A DNA stretch of 64,000 nt, from NCBI GenBank assembly GCA_902774055.1, contig CACYGX010000009.1, positions 18,525-82,524 of the forward strand. The letters are read 5' to 3'. The stretch comes from an uncultured Bacteroidales bacterium. Lineage in GTDB: Bacteria > Bacteroidota > Bacteroidia > Bacteroidales > Muribaculaceae. A model generated the notes under the pieces. That model ran no database searches, was not told where the DNA came from, and was given only the letters and a program-made list of their open reading frames with translations. Position numbers and translations under genes: made by a program. Position 1 is the first letter of the stretch. Every line of letters begins with the position of its first letter. Positions 26,475-37,500 of the stretch are shown here, one piece after another.

Positions 26475-26981
26475 TTAGTCTTTGGATTGTAGGATTGAGG
26501 TATCGGCACCCTCAGGGAGATAGGGGCTCACGTCCTGGCCGTAGCGCACCAGCTCGCGCACGATGCTGCTGCTGATGTGGCTGTATTCGGGCAGGGTATA
26601 AAGCAAGATGGTCTCGATGCCTGTCAGGTCACGGTTGATCTCGGCCAGGTGTTTCTCGTTCTCGAAGTCCTGGATGAGCCTCACGCCACGCACAATGAAC
26701 TGTGCGCCCACCTCGCGGGCCAAGTCAACGGTAAGGCCCGAGTAGGTGCGGACTTCGACGTGCGGATCGTCCTTGAACACGCTTTCGATCCACGCCTTGC
26801 GCTGCTCCATGGTCATGAATGACCGCTTGTCGGCATTCACGCCGATGGCGATGATAAAGCGGTCGAACAGCGGCAACGCGCGCCTCACGATGGACTCGTG
26901 GCCGCGGGTAAACGGGTCGAACGACCCTGGGAACAGCGCGATGCGCTGGCCTTGGTTATCAATGTACTGTGATGTCTTCAT
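26475..26981 (-). CDS. coaD: Pantetheine-phosphate adenylyltransferase
   Basis: CoaD makes dephospho-CoA from 4'-phosphopantetheine and ATP, the penultimate step of CoA synthesis. The nucleotidyltransferase motif [16 protein letters not shown] includes the catalytic HxGH-like His. [15 protein letters not shown] and [14 protein letters not shown] are the family's later signatures. Its 168 residues match. The ATG at 26981 overlaps the parE end by 23 bases, and the next gene ctpA follows after three bases. Confidence 0.95.
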   Translation of the reverse strand: MKTSQYIDNQGQRIALFPGSFDPFTRGHESIVRRALPLFDRFIIAIGVNADKRSFMTMEQRKAWIESVFKDDPHVEVRTYSGLTVDLAREVGAQFIVRGVRLIQDFENEKHLAEINRDLTGIETILLYTLPEYSHISSSIVRELVRYGQDVSPYLPEGADTSILQSKD

Positions 26982-28947
26982 CGTCCTCGTTCACTAGGTT
27001 GTCAATAATAAAACTCTGGCGCTCCATGGTGTTCTTGCCCATGAAGAAGGCGAGCATCTGCTTCACGGAGTCCTCTTTGCGCAACTGTACACGGTCCAGA
27101 CGCATCTCGGGGCCGATAAAATCCTTGAATTCGTCGGGCGAGATTTCTCCCAGTCCTTTGAATCGGGTGATCTCGGCATTCTCGCCCAGCTTGTCGAGGG
27201 CCGTCAAGCGTTCCTCGTCGCTGTAGCAGTAGTAGGTCTCGACCTTCTGAGGCTTGGCCTCGCGCTTGGTGGTGCGGTTTTTGCGTTTGGCTTCCTTCTT
27301 GTTGAGTACGCGGAATAGCGGCGTCTGCAAGATGTACAGGTGGCCTGTCTTGATCAATTCAGGGCAGAACTGCAGGAAGTAGGTCAACAACAGCAGGCGG
27401 ATGTGCATGCCGTCAACATCGGCATCGGTGGCGATGATAACCTTGTTGTAACGTAGTCCTTCGATGCCGTCCTCGATGTTAAGGGCCGACTGCAGCATGG
27501 CAAATTCTGCATTGGTGATGACCTTCTTGGGGTCGAGGCCGTAGGTGTTCAGCGGCTTACCACGCAGCGAGAACACGGCCTGGGTCTCCACGTCGCGTAT
27601 CTTGGTGATCGAACCGCTTGCCGACAGACCCTCGGTGATGAAGATTGAACTATCGTCGCGGCGGTCGTTGTCCTTGGGGGCGCGGGAGTCGTTGAAGTGG
27701 ACGCGACAATCGCGCAGTTTGTCGTTGTGCAGTGCGGCCTTCTTGACATTCTCGCGCACCTGCTTGCTCACGCCAGCGATGGCTTTGCGCTCGCGCTCGT
27801 TGTCCTGGATCTTCTTCAGCAGTACCTCGGCGGTCTCGGGCGCCTTGTGCAGGTAGTCGTCCAGTTCCTTCTTGATGAAGTCGTTGATGTACTTATAGAT
27901 GGTCGGGCCATCCTTCCACATGATGCTGCTACCCAACTTGATCTTGGTCTGGGACTCGAACACGGGCTCCTCGACCTTGATGCTGATAGCGGCGACGATA
28001 CCGTTGCGGATGTCGCTGTACTCAAAATTCTTGCCGTAAAACTCCTTGATGGTCCTCGACAGGGCCTCGCGGAAGGCGCTCTGGTGGGTTCCGCCCTGAG
28101 TCGTGTGCTGGCCGTTGACAAACGAGTAGAACTCCTCGCCCAGTTGTGCCGCATGGGTAATGACTACCTCGATGTCGTTGCCAGTGAAGTGCATCAGCGG
28201 GTAGAGCGGATCGTTGGTCATCTTGTCCTTCACCAGGTCGCTCAGACCATTGCGGGAGTGATATTTCTTGCCGTTGAGAGTGAGCGTAAGACCCGTGTTC
28301 AAGTAGGAGTAGTTCTTGATCATCGCCTCGATGGTCTCCTCGCGGAACTGATAGTTCTTGAAGATGGTCGCATCGGGTTTGAAGCGCACCAGCGTGCCAT
28401 TCTCCTCGCCCTCGGCTGCGGCAACGATACCGCTCTCCTCCTTGGCAACGCCCTCATGGTAGAGAACCGACGAGCACTGGCCGTCGCGCACGCTGCGGAT
28501 GTAGAATTCGGTGGACAAGGCGTTCACAGCCTTGATGCCCACGCCATTAAGTCCTACCGAACGCTTGTAAGTCTGCGTGTCATATTTCGCACCCGTGTTC
28601 ATCTTAGACGAGGCCGCCTTGACCTGATCCAGGGGAATGCCACGGCCGTAGTCGCGAATGGTCACCATGCCTTCCACCACGTCGATGTCGATGTTCGGCT
28701 TGGCGTAGCCCGTATTGAACTCGTCGATACTGTTGTCGATCACCTCCTTGATAAGGACGTAGATACCATCATCGTCCTGCGAACCGTCGCCCAACTTGCC
28801 GATGTACATGCCCGGGCGCTGGCGGATGTGCTCACGCGGTGACAGCGTAATCAACTTCTCATAACCACCGAAGTCGCTCACCTGTTGTCCCTGTCCGTCG
28901 GTGTTCACCTCGGACTCATTTATCTGATTCTGCTTGTCTTGTGACAT
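26959..28947 (-). CDS. parE: DNA topoisomerase IV subunit B (type IIA topoisomerase ATPase subunit)
   Basis: The subunit hydrolyses ATP to drive strand passage and decatenation. A GHKL ATPase domain opens it ([37 protein letters not shown]). The transducer region and a TOPRIM domain follow, with [12 protein letters not shown] and [13 protein letters not shown] (metal-binding acids). The 662-residue length and the coaD-ctpA neighbourhood fit the Bacteroidales ParE rather than GyrB. The partner parA/parC gene is not in the window. Confidence 0.9.
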   Translation of the reverse strand: MSQDKQNQINESEVNTDGQGQQVSDFGGYEKLITLSPREHIRQRPGMYIGKLGDGSQDDDGIYVLIKEVIDNSIDEFNTGYAKPNIDIDVVEGMVTIRDYGRGIPLDQVKAASSKMNTGAKYDTQTYKRSVGLNGVGIKAVNALSTEFYIRSVRDGQCSSVLYHEGVAKEESGIVAAAEGEENGTLVRFKPDATIFKNYQFREETIEAMIKNYSYLNTGLTLTLNGKKYHSRNGLSDLVKDKMTNDPLYPLMHFTGNDIEVVITHAAQLGEEFYSFVNGQHTTQGGTHQSAFREALSRTIKEFYGKNFEYSDIRNGIVAAISIKVEEPVFESQTKIKLGSSIMWKDGPTIYKYINDFIKKELDDYLHKAPETAEVLLKKIQDNERERKAIAGVSKQVRENVKKAALHNDKLRDCRVHFNDSRAPKDNDRRDDSSIFITEGLSASGSITKIRDVETQAVFSLRGKPLNTYGLDPKKVITNAEFAMLQSALNIEDGIEGLRYNKVIIATDADVDGMHIRLLLLTYFLQFCPELIKTGHLYILQTPLFRVLNKKEAKRKNRTTKREAKPQKVETYYCYSDEERLTALDKLGENAEITRFKGLGEISPDEFKDFIGPEMRLDRVQLRKEDSVKQMLAFFMGKNTMERQSFIIDNLVNEDDEDITVH

Positions 28948-28977
28948 ACTTTTGGTAAAAATCTGCGTTTTAACCTA

Positions 28978-28985
28978 CAAAGATA
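28978..28985 (-). promoter_or_regulatory. parE-coaD-ctpA operon promoter, -7 element
   Basis: The minus strand reads TATCTTTG, an exact -7 match, 30 bases upstream of the parE ATG. Confidence 0.65.
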
Positions 28986-29085
28986 CACAAATTATCCCAA
29001 ATCCTGTGCCAGCCTCCCCATCAATAAGGATTATTAACATGTACATGGGTGTGAAATAAAGAACCGTCCCTTTTTCACAGGGTAG

Positions 29086-29123
29086 AAAAAAATCGAGGGC
29101 GCGCTGTCGTCAGCGGGCCCTCG
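29086..29123 (-). terminator. Terminator of cassette 2 (protease), copy of the one at 34499-34535
   Basis: On the minus strand CGAGGGC(C)CGCTG..CAGCG(C)GCCCTCG is followed by seven T. The hairpin and the adjoining bases up to the gene end are nearly identical to those after the other large cassette gene. Confidence 0.85.
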
Positions 29124-29172
29124 CTCATACACATAATTGCAAAGAGTTATTATAGTGAATTAATGTCTCTCA

Positions 29173-32100
29173 TTACTTGAGCATCTTGCTGGTGGTGATG
29201 CTGCCGTCGCTATAACGTGTGACAACGATGTTCACACCGTCAAACGGCTTGTCGGACTGTTGACCCAACGCGTTGACATAGGTCACATCAACCACCTGAC
29301 GGTTGTTGATAATCTCAATGATGCCAGTAACAATACCTTCACCATTTGTCGAGCTTTCAGCAAAACCGTACAGTCCATCGTCACCGCCTGCGCGCAATTT
29401 AGCGCCGTTGCCTTCATCTATAACCTTTTGGTAATAAACTCGAACGGCAATCATTACGCCTGCGTCTTCACAGGGGGCAGCAAAGGCATTCTGTAACTTG
29501 AAGGGCTGATCATCCCATTCTTCCCCAAGTCTCACAACCGAAGCGTCAACATTATCCTCGATGATTGAATCAGCTAACAAGTAGGGCATTGTCAACTTAT
29601 TGGTGCACTCAAGGTAGTTGTTGTTGTCGGGATTGCGGAAGAAGTCATAATAGTTGACATTCTCATTATCAAGTAGCCATGCACGGAACCTATAAGGTAC
29701 GTGTCTGCGGTTCTGTAATGCGAATCCAGGATAATTAATAGTGATAATGGGCGTATAAACACAGTATTCTGTGTTGTTCTCTTGACTCTCAGCCCAGTGA
29801 CCCCACTGTGAACCATCGCTCTTAGAGCCACTTACATTGATTTCGAGCTGAATGCCGTTCACCTCACGTTCGGTAGTGGGAGCGCCATATGTATTCTCTC
29901 TGGTTGTAACAACAACACCCTTAGCCACTGTGACAGGCACATAATAGGTTACCTCGGTTGTGTTGTTGGGCAATTGTCCGTCGGTCATGGGCAACCACAT
30001 CTCGGTAGCATCCTGCGGGAATGTGAAAGAATCGTTGCCGATGACGTAGGTGTCGTAACTGTTCTCAACGTGCGTTGCAGTAGCAACTGCAGAGCCGTTG
30101 GGATAAGTCCAGTTACCTTGATCACCGATTTTGTGGTGTAGCTCATAGCGCTTAATGTCTTCATCACTCTTGACAAGAACCTCGACATCACCAGTTTCCT
30201 GGCCATAAGACAGCGTCATGTTAATGTCATCGTTCACTTGAGATTGGTTGAAGATGTAGGTATTACCATTGGATCTGATGTCACTCTTGTAAACAGGAAC
30301 CTCAACCGTGTTGCTGGTCAGAGTGCCAATGTGTATTGCGGCTACACCAGTGATAGTTATGGTCACAGGTTCAGCACCTGGACTTGTCAGGGTAATGGTT
30401 GCCGTGAATTGACCTTCTTCGTTGGGAGTGAAGGTGATGACGAGGTCATTTCCATTGCCTAGGTTAGTAGTGTTGATACTAAACGCACCGCTGGAATCAG
30501 TAAGTGTTGCAGTGATGTCTCCGGTAAGATTGTAACCTGTGACAGTTATAGTCTGGTTATATGAGTTACCAGGTTCGCCAACGAATGAGACTTGGTTAGA
30601 TGATACACGGATGGTGGGATCAGTGATGCCGTAATGATTCAAAATGTATTCAATACCGCCCAAAGCATTGATCTTGCCATTACCGAAGTGGCTAGCATTA
30701 GGTCCACTGGTTACCCAAGAGTCCTTAATGGCGGATTCTGCCATTATGTTCTTGATTTCTGTAGTATTCAAATTCTTTTCACATTCTTGAGCGGCCTGCA
30801 TCCATAGTGCAACAATACCAGCAGCCGCAGGGCAGGCCATCGAAGTACCTTGCATAATAGCGTAGGGTGCTGTTGAACTGTTGACTACGAGCATGTTTTT
30901 ATAATTTGTGCCGTAGTAACTGTAATCATCAACTGATGTTGTGTGGTGGTGATTAACAGCAGATGTTATCAGCGCGCCAGGAGCAGTAATCCATGGGTAT
31001 TGCAGGCCCGTAGGACTTTCCTGTGGCGTTGCATAGCTCGAGAAATAGGTGATATCATCAACAGTATATGAACCTGCACTCATAGTATCTCCGTCGGAAT
31101 TAACAAAAGTATTCTTACTGGTGTAAGCGCCGACTGAGATGGCATCGGGGATCGTGGATTCGTCGGATGCGGTCATGTCATCCGAGCCATTTGTCCAAGT
31201 GTGACCATTAGTGGTCAAATTATTGAGGTTTGAGTAGTAGATATAATTATTTCTGGGTGCCCACACGTCAATTACAGCGCTGCCATTAGTGGGATAGAAT
31301 TCCACAGCGAGCGTGTAATTGCTCTTGTATATGTCTCCTGAAGTGTAACTTCGAGATTGCATATAGCCGCTGGTGCCGGTGGCATAGAGAATAATCTCAG
31401 TCTTGTTATCAGAAGCAAAATAATCCTTGTATGCATAAAGTGTACCGCTATAGTAATTGCTCAAACCAGAAACGGCAGCGCCACTTGTTGTGGGATTGAC
31501 ATTAACCGATGTCACTACAGCTCCCGTGTTGACGTTAATCACAAGGACGCGGCAACCCATGCTTGCTACACTTGTGCTGCGACACCATGCGTTGGCAAGG
31601 ATACCTTGATAAATCATTCCATTGTCGACATCTGAATAAGTGGCTTGACGTATGATTGTACCTAATGGGCTGCCGCTACTTGCATTGCCCGAAACGTGAA
31701 AACCTCCACCCTCGTCAGGGTCTGCGTCGCCAGCTTCGTTACCCGAAGCTAAAAGACAAATATTGTTTGGATGGCTGTCGCCAAAGTATTGATGAATGAC
31801 ACTGGAAATATAGCCGGTTCCGTCATGAGGACCATTATGTGTGCCCCAACTGTTGCTCACTACCAGAGGCTTGCCTTGTGCGGTCGCGTAGTTGTACATC
31901 CTCTGCATGGCAGTAGCAATACGTGTATCTGCCAAATCATTTGTGCCAGCTAAATACAAATCTGCGCCGGGCGCCATACCGCCATAGGTTGCATGAGCAT
32001 GGTCGTCGGTGACGGTCACATTAGTGCCGTTGACAATAACGCTTGAGCCACCGGCAATAGAACTGGTGTGCGTACCATGGTCTCCTGTATTGTCATCAGT

Positions 32101-32793
32101 AGTGGGGAGGGTGCCGCTGCCTGACCAATCGGTTGTGGTAGAACCATTGTAGCAATAAACGCCCTTGATACGGCTATTGCCATCCTTGTCTTTAAAGGCG
32201 GGGTGCTGGAAGTCTATACCCGCGTCAATAATACCAAGAATAACTCCTGAACCGTCATAGCCGTGTGGTAAACCCGCATTAATAGCATCGGTAGTATAAG
32301 CCAAAACATCATCAACATTAGTGGTCTGTCTTCCTCTATCGGTTGACTGCTGCATGAGAGTGGCGACAGAAATCCTAGTAACGCCATCAAGGGCTGCCAC
32401 CTCATGGATTTTGTCTACAGGGATAAGAGCAGTGAGCAAACCATTTTCAAATTTGCTCTCTATCCGAACTCCTAAGGATTCCAGCTTGCTAATCTCGCTG
32501 TCATGATTAATGCTGATAAAGGCTGAGATGAAGACTTTGCCATTAATAGTGTCTGGCTTAGCAATTGGACGTTGATGTTTCCTGTTCTTGTCTTTAGGAG
32601 TCAAGACAGGGCCATTACCCCTGACAGCAGGAGCCTCATCAAGAGAGACGCCATATTCTAATTCATTAAGGAACAACTGTGTTGATATGGACATCTTCTC
32701 GATGTTGGCAATAGTCTGGGCCAATGCTGTCATGCCAATGGCGATGAAACCCAGCAACAGCGCATATCGTAATTTGTTAACTATCGTTTTCAT
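29173..32793 (-). CDS. Secreted subtilisin-like (S8) protease with T9SS-like C-terminal domain
   Basis: A signal peptide covers about residues 1-25 (MKTIVNKLRYALLLGFIAIG). A propeptide-like part spans 85-145. The S8 catalytic domain has Asp190 (GIIDAGIDF), His239 (GDHGTHTSS) and Ser651 (GTSMACP), with an insertion of about 300 residues between the His and Ser blocks. A beta-sandwich follows at about 745-835. The last 370 or so residues are homologous to the end of the 1097-residue protein and finish with YVNALGQQSDKPFDGVNIVV, resembling a type IX secretion sorting domain. It is predicted to be surface-bound or released. It is the second gene of cassette 2, 31 bases after its partner. The substrate is unknown. 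Confidence 0.88.
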   Translation of the reverse strand: MKTIVNKLRYALLLGFIAIGMTALAQTIANIEKMSISTQLFLNELEYGVSLDEAPAVRGNGPVLTPKDKNRKHQRPIAKPDTINGKVFISAFISINHDSEISKLESLGVRIESKFENGLLTALIPVDKIHEVAALDGVTRISVATLMQQSTDRGRQTTNVDDVLAYTTDAINAGLPHGYDGSGVILGIIDAGIDFQHPAFKDKDGNSRIKGVYCYNGSTTTDWSGSGTLPTTDDNTGDHGTHTSSIAGGSSVIVNGTNVTVTDDHAHATYGGMAPGADLYLAGTNDLADTRIATAMQRMYNYATAQGKPLVVSNSWGTHNGPHDGTGYISSVIHQYFGDSHPNNICLLASGNEAGDADPDEGGGFHVSGNASSGSPLGTIIRQATYSDVDNGMIYQGILANAWCRSTSVASMGCRVLVINVNTGAVVTSVNVNPTTSGAAVSGLSNYYSGTLYAYKDYFASDNKTEIILYATGTSGYMQSRSYTSGDIYKSNYTLAVEFYPTNGSAVIDVWAPRNNYIYYSNLNNLTTNGHTWTNGSDDMTASDESTIPDAISVGAYTSKNTFVNSDGDTMSAGSYTVDDITYFSSYATPQESPTGLQYPWITAPGALITSAVNHHHTTSVDDYSYYGTNYKNMLVVNSSTAPYAIMQGTSMACPAAAGIVALWMQAAQECEKNLNTTEIKNIMAESAIKDSWVTSGPNASHFGNGKINALGGIEYILNHYGITDPTIRVSSNQVSFVGEPGNSYNQTITVTGYNLTGDITATLTDSSGAFSINTTNLGNGNDLVITFTPNEEGQFTATITLTSPGAEPVTITITGVAAIHIGTLTSNTVEVPVYKSDIRSNGNTYIFNQSQVNDDINMTLSYGQETGDVEVLVKSDEDIKRYELHHKIGDQGNWTYPNGSAVATATHVENSYDTYVIGNDSFTFPQDATEMWLPMTDGQLPNNTTEVTYYVPVTVAKGVVVTTRENTYGAPTTEREVNGIQLEINVSGSKSDGSQWGHWAESQENNTEYCVYTPIITINYPGFALQNRRHVPYRFRAWLLDNENVNYYDFFRNPDNNNYLECTNKLTMPYLLADSIIEDNVDASVVRLGEEWDDQPFKLQNAFAAPCEDAGVMIAVRVYYQKVIDEGNGAKLRAGGDDGLYGFAESSTNGEGIVTGIIEIINNRQVVDVTYVNALGQQSDKPFDGVNIVVTRYSDGSITTSKMLK

Positions 32794-32824
32794 ATTATTG
32801 TATGTATTAAAGTCAGTTGAACAT

Positions 32825-34294
32825 TTATTTCTTTGCGCTCATTTTCTTAGTCTTGATGCTATAATCTTTTCCATTCAAGAAACTATTGTTGGCCTGTTGC
32901 TTGACGCTGGGTGCCACAGACTGACTTTGAGGGGCATTGCTTGCTGAGCCGTTACCGCTTTGGATGATAATCTTGGCGATGTCGCAAGTATACTGGTCTC
33001 CACTTTTCATCTTGAACTGAATGACACCACCAGCCGAGACAGGAACATTGGTCCATGTGTAAGTCTCGCCAGCAGCAAATGCGTGATTAACATCATTGAC
33101 CATCAGATTGCCAGCTCCATAATTGTGATTAGTCGATGTTACTGTTACGTTCACAGTGTTACCTGAGAATGTGGGAGGCATAGTGTAGATGAAATCAGAA
33201 TTTCCACTCAGATACATAGCGGGGATAGTCCCACCGTTTGGTATATAATAAGACACCAGTAGATAATCCCAGTTATTTGGTCCGATAAATTCTGGAGTGG
33301 TCAAGTCGTCGCCGTCGCCTTTAGTGAAATCGACACTGGCATAGTAATCGCCTGTCATGTCGGTCCAGTCAATATGAGCATCCATATCTACAGAGTAATT
33401 GTAGCTATTCGGGCGGTTATTGTTTTCGGTTGATTCGTTGAATGTGTCGATGACATCCACGTTAAAGCTGTTTGCATTCACATTATCGTTGGGGGAATAT
33501 GTGTTGGACCCTAACGTAGATACGTTCACCCAGTTGTTACCTTCCTTTTGACTGTATGTGGAAGTGACGTTAATAGTGGGAACGATTGTTGGTGGTGCCC
33601 AAATGATGTAAATACCAGCAATATAGGGTGATGCTGAATTACCACCAGAACTGTTAGACCCGTAAATTGTAATAGTACTTCCGCTATTCAATCCTGTTAA
33701 CGAGTATTGATTCCAGGAATTAGCCGTGGTCTGAGATGTGGTTGTACCATTAATCTTGAAATAGCCAGCTGTATAAGTGCCGATATTCAACAAGATAGTG
33801 CCGCCGTCATATCCTTGAGGGATAGTGTAACGTATGTAATAGCTTGAACCACTCCTGATGCGGCAACATCCATAAGTTGAAGAATACTGCAAAGCGTTTG
33901 AACTCATAGTCCAACCTGTTGCATTCAATGTTGTTGAGGTTAATTCAATGTCGGTCAGAATGGCGGCATCACGCTTCTGTGATGTCGCATTCAGGTTGAT
34001 GCGGGCGAACTCGGTGGGTGCGGTTTCCGTATCGCCCTGGCGGGAGAACACGATGTAGTTGTCACCCTCGTTCAGCATGCCGGCGGTGAGTTTATTGTCG
34101 GCAGGCTGGCTGAGGCGCAGAGTGTTCACATACTCATTCTGCTGATCGTCGATGTTAAATGTACTCACGTTATCGACGAGGTCGAGTTTGAGCCGTTGAG
34201 CAGGGGAGACAGCTGGGGTCCCCTGGGCTAACGCATTAGCCCAGCCTGTGGCAAGCAACAGGCTGCAAATAAAGTAGTAATAATTTTTACTCAT
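32825..34294 (-). CDS. Secreted cassette partner protein, 489 residues, function unknown
   Basis: A signal peptide ends near residue 23 (LLLATGWANALAQ). The protein is homologous along its length to the 522-residue protein at 37867-39435: shared PAQRLKLDLVD near the start, KLTAGMLNEGDN near 95, and NYGAGNLMVNDVNHAFAAGE near the end. It is beta-rich and low in Cys, like a surface beta-sandwich protein. No sorting domain of the kind found on the next gene is present. It precedes the S8 protease gene in an apparent two-gene operon with a promoter at 34410. It may be a chaperone, inhibitor or scaffold for the protease; this is inference. Confidence 0.75.
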   Translation of the reverse strand: MSKNYYYFICSLLLATGWANALAQGTPAVSPAQRLKLDLVDNVSTFNIDDQQNEYVNTLRLSQPADNKLTAGMLNEGDNYIVFSRQGDTETAPTEFARINLNATSQKRDAAILTDIELTSTTLNATGWTMSSNALQYSSTYGCCRIRSGSSYYIRYTIPQGYDGGTILLNIGTYTAGYFKINGTTTSQTTANSWNQYSLTGLNSGSTITIYGSNSSGGNSASPYIAGIYIIWAPPTIVPTINVTSTYSQKEGNNWVNVSTLGSNTYSPNDNVNANSFNVDVIDTFNESTENNNRPNSYNYSVDMDAHIDWTDMTGDYYASVDFTKGDGDDLTTPEFIGPNNWDYLLVSYYIPNGGTIPAMYLSGNSDFIYTMPPTFSGNTVNVTVTSTNHNYGAGNLMVNDVNHAFAAGETYTWTNVPVSAGGVIQFKMKSGDQYTCDIAKIIIQSGNGSASNAPQSQSVAPSVKQQANNSFLNGKDYSIKTKKMSAKK

Positions 34295-34344
34295 GATGGT
34301 TATAATGTTAAAAATTTATATTTTCTAGCCACAAAAACCTATTC

Positions 34345-34373
34345 ATCACTCGATGCATCGTGCAGCGAGTGAT
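34345..34373. promoter_or_regulatory. Leader hairpin upstream of cassette 2
   Basis: ATCACTCG (34345-34352) pairs with CGAGTGAT (34366-34373), with an inner ATGCA/TGCA stem. It lies in the leader of about 110 bases of the 489-residue gene, downstream of its -7 element. It may act in the RNA or as a DNA operator. Confidence 0.5.
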
Positions 34374-34409
34374 TCGGTTATGATTAAGAGCAATAGTTTG
34401 TTAAAGCTA

Positions 34410-34417
34410 CAAATATA
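34410..34417 (-). promoter_or_regulatory. Cassette 2 promoter, -7 element
   Basis: The minus strand reads TATATTTG, an exact -7 match, about 115 bases upstream of the 489-residue gene. No convincing -33 was found. Confidence 0.45.
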
Positions 34418-34498
34418 TAAGTTTCTGTTGAATTGTCTCCTATAGAAATATGTTTTTTATAGTATTTTAACGTAGATTGCCCACTGTATATGTACTGT

Positions 34499-34535
34499 AA
34501 AAAAACGAGGGCGCGCTGTCGTCAGCGGGCCCTCG
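34499..34535 (-). terminator. Terminator of cassette 1 (adhesin-like)
   Basis: The stem is the same as at 29086-29123, with a seven-base T tract on the minus strand. The next 40 bases (AATTGCAAAGAGTTATTATA and on) are also shared between the two sites. Confidence 0.85.
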
Positions 34536-34576
34536 CACTAATTGCAAAGAGTTATTATAGTGAATTATGTCTCTCT

Positions 34577-37500
34577 TTACTTGAGCACCTTGCTGGTGGT
34601 GACGGTGCCGTCGTTGTAACGGGTGATGACGATGTTCACGCCGTCAAACGGCTGGCTTGATTGCTGACCCAGTGCGTTGACATAGGTCGTCTCGACAGCC
34701 ACGCGACCGTTGAACAACTCGTTGATGGCGGTCACGATGCTAACGTCGGTGTCTTCGAGCTCATACTCAGCAATGTAGTACTCGCCTTCCTCGACGGGCG
34801 ATCGGCGCATGCCGGCAGGGCTCTCGCCGTTGTCAATCACGCGCTTGTAGTAGAAGCGCACGACGAAGGAGATGTCGGGATCCTGCACATAGGGTGCTGC
34901 GAATGCCGTTTCGGGCTTGTCGTCGGGAGATTCCTCGTCATACTGGTCACCGATGGTGACAGACGTTGAGTTCACATTCGTTCTCTGGGCCAACAACGAT
35001 ACGGGACCCAGGGGGGCGCCCTCCTTCAGCGGTTTCAAGGGATCGTTGTAGTCGCGGGTGACTTCATAAGCGCCACTGCCCTTGCGCCAAGCGCGGAACA
35101 TGTAGGGCTCGTAGGTCACTCCATCCACAGTCACGTTGGGCAGCGTGCCAGCAATCTCAAAGACGGGGATGTAAACGCAGTATTCAACACCATTGATCTC
35201 CCAGGTAGAGCCCTCGTTCTCGCCACCCTGGTCAACCTCAACGGTAGCGCTGACTGAACCCAGAGCTACGGTTATCGGAAGCCTCATGGCGCCATAGGTG
35301 TTGCCAGTTCTCACCTTGCCGTCGGCTACGGTAACAGGCACATAATATGCTGTTCCGCTAGGTGCTGCGGTGTTGTCCTGAACGGTTATCCAGGTGTAGT
35401 CGGTACCGGTGCTCGACACGTCAACAGCATCGCCCTGTGCGGTAACTCCATCGCCATCATAGGGGGTGAAGTAGTTGCCCTGATGTCCGGCAATAGCCAC
35501 TACGCTCCAGTTGCTGGGGAGGCCGCGATTGATTTCATAACGCTTGATGGCGCTCTCGTTCTTCACCTTGACATTGAGCGTACCCGTGGCAATATTGGGT
35601 GTTAATTCCATCATCATGTCATCGTCGTCGACCTGATCCTTAGTGTATGGCGCACCCATTTCAATGTCACTCTTGAAAACAGGAATCACCTCGGTGGTGT
35701 TACTGCTGAGCAAGCTGACATTGTGAGCGGCACCAGTCACAGTCACGGTGACAACGATATCATCGCCATCGGGCACAGGAATAGTCACGGTAAATGAGCC
35801 GCTGTAGTTGGTCTCGTCAGTGGGAGTAAAGGTCACCGACAGATTAAGTGTGCCATGAGCGCTAACCTGCTGGGCGCCCGTCACGGTAAATACACCAGGC
35901 AGGTTGGTGATATTAATCACAGGGGTGAATGGCTGGTTACCTGTGTTGGTCACAGTCACAGTTGCCGTGTACGTTCCACCAAGGCTCTTAGTGCCGAAGT
36001 CCACACTAGTGGGGCTAACGGTACCGCTAGTAATCGGTGCAAATTCAGGTATGGGAACCGTAACAACTGCCGACTCGCCAAGAGTATAAACTGCGCTAAC
36101 ACCACAGTTGTGTTGACCTGTAGTCAAATTATTGAAGGTATAGCTATAGACATCGCTATTCACATTACCAACCAGAACGCCATCCAGATAAATGTTATAG
36201 GAAGTGGGTTGTTCTCCAGGAACAACGCGTTCATAAGTGATGTCGTCAACCATCAAGCCGAAGATGTCGTTAGAGGTGTGAACGATAGCAAAGTATTTGG
36301 TGCCTGCGGGCAAGTTCACTGACTGAGGTGACCAACTGGTAGAGTTAATAGAGTAACTATTTCCCAGTTTCGAGAAGTGTGAATGATTGTTGTCAGTCGT
36401 AGAAACCCATATCTCATAAGTCTCAGGACCATAAGATGTGGTTATTTCCGCAACATAGAAGTTAATGGTTTGAGCATTACCGCTCAACTCGGGAGAAATC
36501 AGCCAATGGTCAGCAGCTTTACCAGAACTAGAAAGAGGACAGACTGACAACATGAACTGGTTACCGCTGTGAGGCGTTTGGCTCGTTCCAGCGGTTGTGG
36601 GATTGAATACCTGCCAAGCATGTGGAATACTACTGTTTTCGAATTCTGCATTTTGGAAACCATAAACATTGGCACCAGTAGAGTCATAGAGTGTCCAGTC
36701 GCCAAAGGCACCCGTATGCTGGGTGGCTGTGATTCCGCCAACAGAGAATGGAGGGAATACGCTAGTATTCTCAAAGTCCTCAGTAACTGTTGCCACAGTC
36801 GATGCGATGATAGGTGCATCCCACGTCATGGTTGCACTTTGTTCATCGTCAGCCATAGCCGCAACATTTTCGGGGGGCGGCAGAGTGATAACCGAAGTTG
36901 ATGCCGTAGCATTGTTGTTGGTAGCGTCCTCGTCTCCATTGCAAGTTACGGTAGCGGTGAAGTTTACAGTCTGACCAGCCTGAGCAGCTGTAGTGGTATA
37001 GGTGGTCGTGAAGGTTGTGGACGCCCCAACGGCAAGTGACCCGCCAGTCTGGGAGTCGATAACGTTGTTGTTGCCATCCCTAAAGGTCACCGTGTAACCA
37101 CTCTCGGCATAGTTACCGGTATTGGTAACCGTGGCAGTCAAAGTGGCGGTACCGCCTGCACCAACATTTGCCGGTGCGCTCAATGCAATACTCAGGTCGT
37201 GAACCGAAGCCGCAACATCGATAACAAAGTTATCGACATACAGATAGTACATGTCGGCATCCGAGATGGCATGAATACCAATATAGTAGTTGCCAGACGT
37301 GTTTACAGTGATGTTTTCGTTACTGAGGTGTTGAGGAGAGGAAGATGATGCCGACACGGTGGTCTGACCAATTATCGTCGTTCCATTGGTAAGAGCTGAC
37401 GCTGTATTGGTAGATGCCAATTTCACCTCCAATCGTTCAGGATATGAAGTTCCCGATTGTGCCCAGGCATCAATGTAGAACTTATATGTTTTTCCAGCCT

